Shown piece by piece: positions 1 through 13,600 of a stretch of 64,000 nt of DNA (position 1 is the first letter of the stretch; every line of letters starts with the position of its first letter). The translations under genes were made by a program, and so were the position numbers. The stretch is from Coturnix japonica (taxonomy: Eukaryota; Chordata; Aves; Galliformes; Phasianidae): positions 46,722,381 to 46,786,380 of the forward strand of contig NC_029520.1 in the NCBI RefSeq assembly GCF_001577835.2. The letters run 5' to 3'. Under the pieces are notes generated by a model that saw only the letters and a program-made list of their open reading frames with translations, ran no database searches and had not been told where the DNA came from.

Positions 1-1028
1 GTTTGCAAGCCCATTTTCAATCACTGTAGCCTTGAACAGCAGGTTAAAGTCAGGGAGGGCAGTAAATCCAGCCATGGCTCTTTAACCAGTAGAGCCAGAA
101 ACATGGATCTTGTGCCAAGAAGTAATTTACAGGTGAGGAAAATCATTCCTGAAGCTTATTCACAGATAAATAGGGGGAAAAAAAGCCTACTATGTGTGGA
201 CATCTGAATGCCAGAGCTAGGTATGAATGAATGCCTTTTGTGGGGAAAAAAAAAAAAAGAATTATTTAGCTGAACTTCATCAACAGATGTGAGCTCAGTT
301 CTCACTTCATAAGCATGCAGACAAGAAATGCAATAATTTCCCTGTTAATGCTCAGAATATCCTGCAAACCTGCCGGTGAAATGCAGAGCTGAGTGACAAA
401 AGACAGGGCTGCAATAACCACTGAACACCAGCAAGGGGAGATGAGGGCACTCCAAAGCACATGCCTACACTTTGCAGCCACTTTCTGACAAGGTCAGAAA
501 GCTTTTGCTTGCTTGGTTTCCACTTCAAAAACAGAACCTATTGTGGGTTGCATGAAGACTCACTGTTGCACAGGTATTCAACAGTTTAATTGCAGCTAAT
601 AAGCAGTAAGAGTGAGATTTGCTTTCTGTATTTCTGGGATCCTTGTCCTCCCTCTGAGTGCAAAGAAAGCCTGTCAGGTCACGTGTTTGGAGAGTGAGGC
701 TCAGTGTCCCCCCATACATCCTCACCACCCCAGGCACATCCCTCCTGCATGCTGGAAATGCTGCTCCTGTGAGAGCTGGGTCAGTGGGTCTTACACCTGC
801 TTACGCCCTGTCAAATATATGGGGTCTTGGAGCATGTGTGTGCATCGATGCACAGGAATGCAAGAGTGTGACACTGATGCTGTCCCTCTGCTTGGAGCAC
901 TCCCACTGGGCAAAGCAGACTGTCCCTGCTCCTGGCCCCACACCTCTGTAGCCCAGGCAGGAGCTCAGGAGATGCTTAGAAGGTTCATGATCCATCAGTT
1001 ATTCAGCACACACATCAGTCTTATTTTG

Positions 1029-1200
1029 AATCACAGAATCCTAAAGTGGCTTGGGTTGGAAAGAGACTTAAAGACCATCCAACCCTCTTCTAAGGGCAGG
1101 GTTGTTAACCACTAAATCAGGCACTAGATCAGGTCATCCAGGGCTCCATCCAACCTGGCCTTGAACGTCTCTCACATGCCTCAGGCAGTCACAATAAGGC
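1029..1200 (-). mobile_element. CR1 LINE 3' fragment
   Basis: Starts AATCACAGAATCC, the reverse complement of the CR1 3' terminal octamer repeats, then GGGTTGGAAAGAGAC, CATCCAAC and CAACCTGGCCTTGAAC blocks. 5' truncated and diverged. Confidence 0.9.
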
Positions 1201-4200
1201 AAAGAAACTGTGAGTGAACCTTTTGTCACCTGTCATGAGCTCCTCTAGATGAGTAATATCTATAAAAAAAAAAAAAGTTTTGACCATACTGCATCAGCCT
1301 TCTTCCCATTACTGTAGGCTGCTGAGTCAACAATGTATAAGACATCACTGGCTAGTAATACATCTTTTCTTTAGGGCTAAAAGACACTGAAGACAAGCAC
1401 ATAAGCCAAAACCTCTTAGGAATTCAGCGTAGCCACAATCTGCACTGCTCTGTGTTGCCCAACAGTGATATGAAACAAGAATTAACAAACCAGCTATAGA
1501 TAGAGTTATGACCCATCCATACAGCTTGTTCTGCAATAGTTGATGAAGACCATGAGTATTTTCATCTTCATCAATCACTTATGAAATCCTGCAGGTACAG
1601 AGTCCTAAAAGACCTGGTGAGACAGGAGGCTGCCAGCAGCACCAAGTCCTGAACACAGAGCATCAGCACTGCAGAAATATCTAATTCCATGGCAACTTCC
1701 ACAGTCTTCATTATTTGATCAACACTGATTGTGTATATTATTGCCAGACAAAGAAAGCAATCAATCAAGCCTATATCTTTGTTTTCTTGTTCACGCTGGT
1801 ATTACTTCATCTCTCTATCTCTGCACTTTCATGGTCCTCATAACAGTAGCAATCTCACGATCTTTAATGTACATGTCATACCACAGTCCACTGAGGAGTG
1901 ACAATATTATTATTATTCTTAGAAGAGGAACCACAGAGCAACAAAGTCTTGTATCCTCCAAAACTGTCTAAAACCTTGCCCCTGACAGCTGTGCCCAGGG
2001 ATAACAAATAAATCACCATCATTCAGGTGACACCAATAGGACTTACTTTGTCAAACAGAAGTTAGGTTCCTAAATACACTTAGAGGTGGTAGGCAGACAC
2101 AACATCTCTGCAGTCTCTGCAGAAGCTGACAGTCAGCCTCTTTGCTGCCCCACCCTTATGAGATTGATTGGTTTCTGCAGTGAAGCAATTAATGCAGGCT
2201 AAGCATGGGGGGGGAACACTTTGGCAGGGAGCAGGTTCAGCAAGTCAGCCCTGAAACAGGAGTACAGCTCCTCATTCCTATAAATGAAAGGCATCAGGGT
2301 ACCCATCGAACGGGACACCAGAGCTACCTTAACCCCCAGCTGCTGTCATGGTTTGCATAAAGTGGCATAGCAGAGTAGCCAGGGTCTATCTCAATTATTT
2401 GTACAGCATTCGTGGTAACAGTAACTGAGAAGCCTCATGATCTTTCATGTATTTGTCCATACAGCAGCCTGGAAAAGAAGTTCTGTTGTGCCCTTTATTA
2501 TAAGAATTATACTGAAGGAGTCAGTGGGAGAACTGAGGTGATTGACAGCATGTCCACAGCAACAGGTTCAATACAGAGGTGAGTTTATATTTTCCAAACT
2601 GGACACTTATCACTATAATTTCAGGGGTTTGAGTTTTACTTCCTGAAAGTTTACCCAGTGCTCCAGGTGGAAAACACATTAAGATTGATGCTTGGATGTA
2701 ATGCCAGTAATGCGAGAAGCATGGAAATACTTTAGTTGGATAGATGGAAGAGTCTCCTTTCCAGCAGGCATGTTATTAGTAGAGCCTGTACTGCTGAAGA
2801 CATCCAAAACATTAAATCCACTTACACAACTTCTAAACTACCTCTGACTGAATGGAGACAGCACATTGTTCAAGTCAGGGATACAATTTCCAGTACTCTG
2901 GAGAACTGTTTCCAAGCCTTCCAAAACACCCACACATGTACTGCATCCTCTGATTTATTTGAAGCTAAAGATACAAAGTTCCAAAGCACTGCATCAGGTG
3001 TTTTGAATTCCTCTTGATGAATGGAGGCAGAATTTTAGTTATTAAATATTTACTAAATATCAAGTCCAGGCTACATATCTACTGTGAAAGCTTCCCTTGA
3101 AGCTAACCTTGAATATCACAGAAAAGCCTGGTCTCCTTGATTGAGCTATATTGTTTGAGGTGATAAAATGCGAGCAAAAGACATAATTAACAGGCTGGTT
3201 GGTTACATGAATATTCCTCCCTGAAGTATTATGATGACATTTCTTCTCTTAATGCCTGAGTGACTTTGTTGAAGTAGTTTACTATTGTCTCGTGCATTAA
3301 TTTACTGCTTGAGGGGGGAAAAGATATGTTAAAAAATGAAATCAATTTCCCCTTTCAAGCCCCAAATGCTTTCTGCAGCAACCTTACCTACATTTTGAGG
3401 ATGATAAAATATGCTGAGAAAGAAAAATATTGTGGAAGTCACTGATTTAAACCCAGGCACGACACCTCTGAGTTTTTAAAAGGTCTTGTCGATAAGAGGA
3501 CAGATTATGAACAGGAATGGAAAAGCTCTAGATGAATATTCCAGGACTACAGCTAATCAATTCTTCACACATAAGGTATAAGCAGCTCACCAAGCTGGTG
3601 CATGCATAGAATCCGAGCCAATTAACTCTGTGTGTGAATTTTGGATTACTGGAAAAGTATGTGTTTTTAATTTAATAAATCTTCATTAATCTTGCAGGTA
3701 GCAGTGACCAACACAAAAACCATTACAAACTGATCCTTTTCAAATCCCCATAATCCTGCAACAGAGAGACATACCTAATCAGGCTCATTAGAAGTAAACA
3801 CTGATTGACAGGACCATTGAGATCCTTAAAAGGGCCGCATGGTCAAAAAGAATCGCTGCTTTCTTGATCTCCAGAGCAGCAGCTGACTGTTTATTCCTTC
3901 TGCCATGATCCACAAAGGTGGAATGAAAGCTGCTGGTGACAAGCAGTGCATAAAGCAACAAGGAAGGGTGTGGGGTTACATTTGCAAGTAAGAGCCCTTA
4001 AATATGGAACATTTTCAGTCAGGTCACATTCACTTTCATGCGGTTGATGGGAAATGCACACCACAAACAGGTATGGAGATGAGGGAATTAAGGACCTTTG
4101 AACTGTGATTGACTCTTGTTAAGACTTTGGGGTTATTTCTCCAATGGTTTATGCTTTAAGTCATTAGCATTTGTGCAAAATAAATGTAGGAAAACACGGT

Positions 4201-5303
4201 CAAATTGATAGTGTGTTACATAGGCATCAGTAATCACATAGCAGTGGGGCTTTGGGATTTTCAATTATTTTCTATTGCAAATGATGCTCAGACACCATTT
4301 GGGAAATCATGTTTCGGTCAAACACCAGGTATTTTTCTCAGTATGGGTCAGTGTTATGGAAGTAATCAAATGATACAGATCTTTTTAGCCTTAAAAACAA
4401 CAATTTCTAGATTTCCATTTCTGAGTCCTAGACATATATATATATACAATACTGGCTTATTATAAACCTTGAAAGTTATCTGGCTAGAATGGTCATGCCA
4501 TTGTAAATGGTTGGATTTTGCTTTGTGCATCAACTTCAAAATTCTCCTTGTGTAGTTTTTCCTGTTGTAGTCAGTCTGCAGCATTTTCTTCCATAGAACT
4601 TGTAAACCTATGTTGGTTTTCTTTGTGCCTGAGCCACACAGATACATGGGCGCTTTAACAGTGCCACACATTGGGTAAATTCTAGTAACAGTAAACATAA
4701 GTGCTCTTAATATGCAAAAAAATGTACAGTAACTTCATGTGACGTGGTGTAGATCTCTCAGAGCAGTGTCAGATATACTGGAGCATCTCTCATGAGCTGT
4801 GAGAATACACACGAGAGGTTATTCTGGACATTCTGGCCATCAGTAACTTGCCCAAATGCCAGAGTTGCATGGTGTGTCTGAGCCCTCTCCTTCATCCATT
4901 GCCTTAATTCTCCTTCATTAAAAAACTCTTGGGTGAAGAGGATCCACAGGGTTGTGTCCCAGTTATTCCCCTCACTGGTAGCTCTAGTTTCTATTTCAGG
5001 AGGGATCTAAGACAGAGACTTTGGAGCAGACTGTGATGGAGACATGGGGGGTATTTCATGTTTCACTGCAGCTTGAACGTGGTACAGAAGTGAAATTGTC
5101 AAAAAGGATTAGTGTGTCAGTGGTTAAAATGATAGTGGCATAAAGAGACTGAGGGCTGCCAAACCAAAATAACAAGAAACTGTCTCCAATGGCACTACTG
5201 ATACATTGTTTTGACAGATGTGCAGTTCCTCATTAACAGTGACTTACATGGAAGAGCACGCTTCTACAGCAACCTCCCTGGCTGGGACTTGGTGGAAATT
5301 TGG

Positions 5304-5475
5304 GATCATATAATCACAAGATCATAGAAGAATTAAGGTTGGAAAAGACCCCTAAGGCCATCTAGTTCAACTCCAACCCATCCTCACCACACCCACTGAC
5401 CACATCCCTCAGTGCCACATCAGTCATTTTCTTGAACACCTCCAGGAATGGAGACTCCACCAACTCCTGGGCAGA
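5304..5475 (-). mobile_element. CR1 LINE 3' fragment
   Basis: GATCATAGAAGAATTAAGGT, TTGGAAAAGACC, CCCTCAGTGCCACAT and AACACCTCCAGGAATGG blocks in CR1 order. 5' truncated. Confidence 0.9.
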
Positions 5476-5841
5476 TCATGCCAATAAACATGGATGGACT
5501 GAGTAGAGATTGTACTACAGAAACAGCTGTCTTTGTAAGATCAGATAATTTTCTGCCTGCTGCAAGCTGAGGGGATGAGGTTTAACACATAAATAATACC
5601 TTCTGCAAATGTAGGCCTTAGCAGGACACAAGGGGATGTATATCAGCCACCACATTTATGTAGCCTTCAGCCTGGGAATCCCGACTCACTTGCAACCCTA
5701 ATGTGTGTTGTGTGTCCACCTCTTGCTTTAGGTGGATGGGCTTCAGACTGTTTACCAAGAGTCCAACAGCCCTGAGTGTCAACTGGGATAATTTTCACTG
5801 CTCAAACAAATGCCCTGTAGGAATCCAAAAAGGTAATAGCA

Positions 5842-5842
<1 letters not shown>

Positions 5843-5913
<71 letters not shown>
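5843..5913. repeat. Uninterrupted run of 71 A
   Basis: A pure mononucleotide run with unique sequence on both sides. No CR1, SINE or spliced-gene sequence is recognised next to it. Confidence 0.97.
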
Positions 5914-5914
<1 letters not shown>

Positions 5915-8377
5915 ATAAAAAGCTGAATACAATTTTATAGGATTGCTGCTTGTGTTTCTGCCTGATTTCTTTGGAGTTGGTTTTCTGATGAAGTAGAGAA
6001 ACCACTGTGTTAGATGTGCAGTACAGCCTGTGCAGTGCCCAGACTGCCTGCTGCTTTGTATTTATTAATTGAGAAATCCTTGGGCAAATTGCCACCAGAA
6101 CCACAACTCTGTTGATAAACTCAGCGGTTGCTGCTACTTCAGCAGCATGCAAAGAAGCTGAACGAGACTGATTACGCTCTGCAACCATATCTGCAGAACT
6201 TTGATTATATGACTTGCTTCCTAATTAAACATCTAAATGTCCTTTTATCAAGGAAAGCAAAGTTGAAGGATTCTCAGTTACAATGCCTTATGTAGAATAA
6301 GAGAGCCATTGTGAAAATTCCAGGACTACACAGACATTGGGTGGGCCAAACCCTCTCCAAAAAGCTGGTTGGAGAGTTTTGGCACAACAAACATATCCAA
6401 AATCCTGTCACTCATTCAGGGTGAGGGCAAGATGAAGACATACGTGGATGAAGCAAAATCAGCTTCTGTCTCAGCTTCTACTTCAGACTGGAACAGAGTG
6501 ACGGCCATGAACAGAAGATGCCACAGCAGACTGTCTGCTGACATGGACATGGGGATGAAACCCTCTGCTCCAGTAATTACTCCAGTGATTCCTGTAGGAC
6601 TGATTGCAACACACTCGTTACTTGGAGGAGGCAAAGTGAGGAGGCGGGAGGGTTTCTTTTGTCATTTCTTTTTTCTTGTTCCCTCAGCCCCTTGTCTCTA
6701 TCCAACACTGAATCAGACATTTGCAAGCATACTCAAACACAGAAATTACCATATGGGCTCAGCAGGATATCTGGGAATGATTTTCCCCGTCACAGCTACA
6801 CATTAGGTCCCATCCTGGTCTCCAGCATTTTAACAGCATTATTTCTGATGTGAATAAAAATCAAAGTAAAATGGCATTGCAGTTTTTTTTTTTCTGTGGA
6901 GGAGCTATGGCAGCTAAGGGATGTTGTCCTGAGGATAAATGACTATAAACTGGCTATCAATAACTTCAAACATGATGATTAGAAGTTCTGGAAGGGGTTT
7001 CTGATGGGTGCCATAAGCTGAGAATTACTGTGTCTGATTGCTGAAACAAGACTGGATTTAATGCCTGCTGCACCCCTCCTTCTGGGTCACCAGCCAGCAG
7101 ATCTCCATGTTACACTGGCAGTTTTCAGGACTGTCATTTCAAGGCAGGCACAAACTTCATGAATTCTCTTAATATCCTGACTGGTTACGTGAATATATTA
7201 CTCTATGTTCATAGTCAAATCCACTCTTGGGAAAGCTGGTCGAAATTAGCACTTTCCATTGCATTAAACAGGGATCTATCTGTAGCTGAGGCCAGATAGT
7301 ATCTACAGAATTGCTACACACAAGTCTACATGTTGCTTCTAAAATAGAATCTTACCTTTCTTTTCCGTATGAGGCCACCACAGAAATATGGTCCATTATT
7401 GCAATATCTGTGGTACAACAGATGGCGCTTGCAAAATTAAGGGAACAACAGAAGCGCCAAATGATTAGGACCAGGCATAATCAATTAATGGGCACGCACT
7501 TTAGCTCCAAATTTAGTGGTGAAAAGAATCAGTTGTACATCAGAGATGAAAAGAAATGACAAAAATAATGAAATAAATTATATACTACTGGGCTGTTAAA
7601 TATTATTAGCGTATGAGCAGCCTGTAGTACATATGACACTGTAAGCAGTATGTCTATGGCTTTGTATAAAGGAAAAGCAGAGGGTTTAAAGGAAACCATG
7701 GTCACTTGAAGTTATCAAATTTGCTTAAATAACAAAACCAGATACAATAGCATCCTAAGAGCATGTTTCTCTAAGGAGAAAGCAGACCGCAAATAGTTCA
7801 GTAATTCCCAGGGAGATGGTTGGGGCTGATTGTGCTATTTAAGCGATGTGTCTCGTAGGTTTACTAATGTCTGCCTGCTGCATTTTAAATTACCAACCAC
7901 TGCCAGCCCATTGTTTTATGCAATTTCCCCTCTGGACAGATATATTTATTCATAAATAGCTGGCTGTTCAGCGAGTCTCCTTCAGCTTTGTGGGACTCAC
8001 TAAGCAGTATATTTCTGTAGCCAATTTGCACCAAACATGCCCCATGCATGATTCTTAGAGCTTCACTCAGATGTACCATAACTGAGTCACTTGTGAAGTC
8101 TAACAAAGGACAAGCTGGCCAAGCAAACCTCTGTTAAGAACAGAAAGGCTACCGGGGTGTCTGGAGGAGCAGGAGGGGTAACACTGCTGCTTGCTCTAGG
8201 CTCCTTCGTGGTGTTTGTGTTGAAGCTGGGATGCTGGGGCAGGAGCAATGAGCACAGTGTTCATCAGTGTGAGGTCAATGAGAACTGCAGTGAGCCAGTG
8301 GACATAAGCAAGGCCAGGGTAAAGTCACATCTCTGTAACAGAACTCAAAAGGCAAGAGGGTAACAGCAGGAAGAAAA

Positions 8378-8610
8378 ATCATAAAATAGAGTAATAGAAT
8401 ATTCCAAGTTGCTAGTGGCCAATAAGGACCACTGAGTCCAACTCCTGGCTCCACAAGTACCACCCAAAAAGCCCTATGTCTGAGAGTGTTGTTCAAATGC
8501 TTCTTGAACTCTGGCAAACTCAGTACTGTGACCACAGCCCTGGGGAGCCTGTTCCATGCCCACTGCCCTCTTGGTGGATTACCTTTTCCTGATAACCAAC
8601 CTAAACAGGA
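8378..8610 (-). mobile_element. CR1 LINE 3' fragment with ORF2 tail
   Basis: Diverged CR1. On its own strand a frame still reads WNRLPRAVVTVLSLPEFKKH, the end of the CR1 polymerase-protein reading frame, before the 3' UTR and terminal repeats. Confidence 0.88.
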
Positions 8611-10616
8611 GAGGATCCATCCCTCTTCTGACAGCAACCACTGCAATTAGTCTGAGAACAAGGGAGTGACCAAGACTACTGCAGTGCTGAGAGGATGCTG
8701 CCAGCTGATGTTCACCACATTTTGACACTGTGTCCAGATGTGAAAAACACATGGAGCAGCAACATGCTTAGCCACAGGATCATGCCAGGAGCCAGCGTTC
8801 AGACCTCACAGCCTGCACCAAAACAGCAGTGATACCAAAGGACTGGTATGACCAAGGCTTAAATCCTATTTTTTCTTTCATTCAATTTTGTCCTCAGTTT
8901 GAATAAGTGTTGAAAGCTTTGTAAGATGAAGACTTCAGCAGACACTGAATTTCTGAGCAGAGTTATTACCTGGTGCCTGGGGCAAAAGCAACCCTTGGGA
9001 CATTTGACAGGACATAATGTCTGACTTGATGATGGAAGCAAAGAAATCCTGACAATGGCAGATTTAGTCTCTTGAATTTACTGATAACACACTCTTCTCC
9101 AATAAATCACAATCCTACTTCACCCACTTAGATGGCTATTCTATGTATTACTGACATATAATAAAATGCAAACCTCTCATAAAGGTAAAAGAAAATGTAA
9201 ATTGCAGTCTGATAAACAATGAGGGATTTCAGAATCAAAGCAGATTTCAGACACATTTAGCTCACCAACCCAAATCACAGCAATCCTTACTCTCGAGGGT
9301 CTGGTCCTTTCCCTCATCCCAGCCCTGTGAGGAGTCCAGGCAGCAAGCAGGGCTCCCCAGTGTACGGTTTCCAGAGCTGGCAGCTCAGGCAAATTGCACA
9401 GATGAAAAGAATACAGGCTGCTTTAATTCATCCCTGGGCCTCAGCTCTCCCTAAATCATCAACCTGTACAGTCAGCCCCAGCCTGCCTGAACATTCATAT
9501 AAATCAAGCCTGAACAAAATGTTGACAGAAGAGCTGAGTTTCGTGCACTAATTCAAGAAGTAGCCCAGCTGATGGGATGTCAAATCTAAGTGCTTCCTTC
9601 CTCCAGCTCCCCATTTCACTTAGCTGCCCCATTCCAGCACAGACGGCATCCTATAACACAGGGTAAGATGTGATGGGTAGACCCAGGTTGTACAGTCAAA
9701 ATGCAAAAATCCCCAAATCCCCTCCGTACTCTTGCTTTATGAGCTGCTGTGCATGACAGATGAGCACTGTGGCAAGGGTCAGTGCTATTTCAATGCTCTA
9801 ATTATAGTGCTGAGGAGACTGGAGGCTGCCAGGATGGATATAGGAATAAAGAATCCTCCCGTGGCATGAGAGCCACTTGTTGTTTTGTTCTTGGTTGCTT
9901 AATAGGCCCAGGGACAAATCCTTTGAGGAAGGAAAAGCAACTTTGAGGCTATAATTGAGCCCCAGGAATGCCGAATGTATATATAATTAGACACTTAGGA
10001 AAAAGTCAAGGAGCCTCATGTTTATCGTGCTGGCTCCGTCTCATGTGCTTTTGGCACTGTGGTTTCTCAGCTGAGCTGCAGGCAGTTGCCTGGGCTGTTA
10101 AATAGCCTTCACCAGGACAAGCAGCTGAGGAATCCCTGCAGCTCACTCTGCACTGTGTCGCCAGTGGGTACTGCTCTTCCACAGGGCTCAGGCAAGTACA
10201 TCACTTTATACAAACTGTGTTATTCCTCTCTGCTGCTTGCTCTATACTCATCTCTATCTCACTACAAAGACCTTGCAGGGTTGCTTTTGGGTATTATGGG
10301 ATTTACAGCAGCATTTCCTTCAGTTTTTACGCTCTGATTTTTCCCTATGTGCTGTCTTTGGACAGCTGTGAGCCTGCAGAAGCCTCCAACAGCACATCTT
10401 AGAGCCTGGGAAACATGGAGTACTTAGGGAGGTGGGAGCACTCAGACAGCCCAGCTCTGTTTCTGCCTTGCAGAGTGGAGTCAGGTGAGACACTGTGCAG
10501 CCTGCTGCCTCAATTTCCCCTTCTGGCAGATGTAAAAAGCATCACAGAGACAGGGAGTGAAATGCTCTTAAGGACATGAATGAAAATAGCAATTAGAGCA
10601 CAGCAAGTGCCTCAGA

Positions 10617-10678
10617 AATCCTAGAATCGTTTGAGTTGGAAGGGACCCTTAAAGGTCATCTAGTCCAACTCCCCTGTA
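10617..10678 (-). mobile_element. CR1 LINE 3' tip
   Basis: AATCCTAGAATCG, GTTGGAAGGGACC and CATCTAGTCCAACTCCC. Only about 60 bases remain, then a T-rich run. Confidence 0.85.
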
Positions 10679-13600
10679 CTTTTTTTCTTTTCTTGTTCCT
10701 GTAGTTCAATCATGGCTGGCATTGAGAAGCTTTCTTTTTCCAAATGTGAGTGATAGGAAAAAGCTGGTGTAACGTCAAGTACAGGAGAGTACAGGAAAGC
10801 ACAGCAATCCTCCCTCAGTGGTCAGCATGGCTGTTGGGCTTCATTCCACTCTATTTACAAATTATTAAACAGATTGAACACCACTCTATGTTTTGTAGGA
10901 AGACAAAGAATCAATTTTTATTACTTTATTAACCTTTTTTTTAAAATTTAGCCTAGCAATAAAACTACTCAACTGTGTGTTGAAATCTCGATTAAAATTT
11001 GCTTTAGCTCCACTCCAAGTGCCACACAGAGAAATGCTCCAGTAGTTAAGATATCTACATTGACTTCCTGGTAAAAGCTTTGCTCTGCTATCAGATTCTG
11101 TTATGCAGTACATAGATCCCTGCTTTACAGACAGAACCACTTCAGGAGGTAGTCTGAAAGCTTTCAGGCTCTCCCAATGATTGCTTTGCTTTTCTTTCAC
11201 GGCAATTACAGTCCCTTGATTTAATTTCAATGGAAACTTTAGTGTTTTAGACCTTGCCCATGCAGCTGAATGCTCATCTCTGGATCTTATTTCCAGTCCT
11301 CAGGAGGACAGGTTTTGATGACCTAGTCTGATTACAGCATCTTTGACAGCTTTAAAGGAATTTGCTCGAGGGAAGGTGACAGCTGCTGCTCTGATGAAGG
11401 ATTTTTCTGAGCAGGCCTCCCAAGCAAGACGTGTCAGGATGAGATGCTGCCTACACTTTTCATCACGACCAACAGGTACGTCTGAAAAAGGTTTTGTGCT
11501 CTTGCCTGCATAGGCCAGTGTGGAGAGAGCCTCTATCATAAAAACTGCTTCACCTACTTCTGTCAAAACTCTGCAGCTTCCCTTATATTTTATGGAAACT
11601 GAGGGCCAGGTCATTACTCTTCTGCATTGCTCTTTGGGGCAGGCATAGTATGTTCACCAGTATCTATAGATTTGTAGGGCTCTGGTCTTAAGCAAGACTA
11701 ATGACTACAAGCATATCTTTTTTATGATTAATAATAAACATTACTTGGAGCAGCAGTGAAGTCTATTAGCAGGCTTTTTTGAATGGAATATGAATAAAGT
11801 AACTATGACAGGCTGCTCCTTCAGAGCCTGCTGTTCCATTAGGGTTGAAAACAATGCAGACAACATTTCAGATCCTTGGTTATCCCCTCTGTACAGAAAG
11901 GAGTTCTGAGTTTCTCTCAGTGCATGGATCAGGAAAGCTCTATGTACCTGTCACAGTGCTATCCACAAACCCAAGAACTACTTTCCATCCTGCTTATATA
12001 AAGTGCTTGTATTGAATGGGAATGAACTGATTGTTTTGCAGTAAATGTTTGTGACAAGTATCTGAAATCACAAAAATGAATGTATTAATCCTGGAGCAGA
12101 TGCTCTACTAATTTGATAAGAAAAATTTGGTTGCTCCCTTTGGGTGTGCACACTCCTAGGGAAAGATGCTACTGCATGGCCTATTGGGCAGGACCTGAAT
12201 TGGGGAACTCATTCCCAAGGCATCACCAGCCCTGGCTCTGAGCAAAGAAATGGAACCTGGAAGCAGGTGGTTTGAGGGACTGAGGAATTAGCACAGTAGA
12301 TTCTACTCTGGATATAAGACTGCTGGATATAAGGAAAATTCATTTAAAGAAAAGGAAGTGTGAAGGAGACAGATACTTTCTTCACTCATGGACTGAAAGC
12401 AAACTGTATTATTCAGAAGACTATGCTGTGTGTCAGTGCACTGTGAGTGCCAAAATGCTAAAAATTCACCAGTTGTAATAAGCTAGTGACAGCAGAAAAG
12501 CCAGTGGGAATGTGACAGATGAAATTACTTGGCTGTTAGGCAGAAGCCAGTAAAGCTATAGAGCTCAAGAGAGCAGAGTGTCAACATTGCAGTCAGATTC
12601 TGCCCCTCCTACTAATGTGACTTCAACCAGAAGAAAATAGAATTATTTCTCTAGTCAGACAATAAACTTGATATCTGTGTTTGGGGCTCAACAATTCCTT
12701 GCCCCAGCCTCTGTGTTTCTTATTACTCCTCTTAAACAAAGAGTAAATGCTAACAAATTTCAATTTTCGGAAGTATTTTTGTAGGGGAGTAATTAGAAAG
12801 GCAGCTTGACCCCAAAGAATCCTAACAGATAGGACTTCCTTATTCTGTCAGTCTAACAGTTGTGAGTAGCAGAGAACCTGCCTGGGTTCCACATGCAGAA
12901 CTCTTCATTGGCATCATCAGCATCTCATGCAGTAGGGCAGGACCAGGTCTCTTTTTTGTTGAACAGATAAAGTTTTGGGGTAAATATGTCATATAAACAG
13001 AGGACAATTTATACATGAAGAAGTTTTATAGCATCCCATACTAATAGCATTTCGTTTCAACCATCAAAAATGTCCACTGTGGAAACTGACACCATTTCTC
13101 AGCTCTAGAAACATCTCTGCAATAAGTGACAGAGTTTGTCAAAATCAGGAGTGTCAGAAAGAGACATTTCAGTCCTACAGCCTGAGGGCTGCTGAGCTGG
13201 AGCCACAGAAGCAAGAGAGGCCTCTTTCTAGTAGAGTGACATCACTTCCCCATCATCTATACTTTAAAGCTGGAATGATTCCTTTGCCTCAGTGTTGACC
13301 AAAAGGGTTGTCATTTTATCCAGCTCTGCAATACACAGGGATAAATACGAGCCCTAGGTAGAGAGGATAAGAGCATTCCAGTCTCAGTATTTATACATAG
13401 AGATATTTGCTACAGCAGGTGTAATGCATGAAAGAGAGAATGCAAGGCAATGAACAGGATTTGCTTGAATCATGACAGAACAAGAGCTTAGTTTCAATCC
13501 TTCTCCCTTCAGACATTATTAATTCACAAACTCCATCACTATCCTGTGAAGCTTATTCCTTGTGTTTGCATTTATCTAGCTTGAAACAGCAAAGGTATTG

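Noticed and set aside
612-1115. 167-codon plus-strand open frame
   Set aside because: Its last third runs into the CR1 fragment at 1029 and the rest has no domain; chance frame.
5802-6188. Minus-strand frame ending in a long poly-Phe run
   Set aside because: The poly-Phe is just the 71-base A run read on the other strand.
6369-6806. 145-codon plus-strand open frame
   Set aside because: No recognisable domain, low-complexity Ser/Thr/Phe content, no splice or synteny support; a frame of this length is expected by chance in 64 kb.
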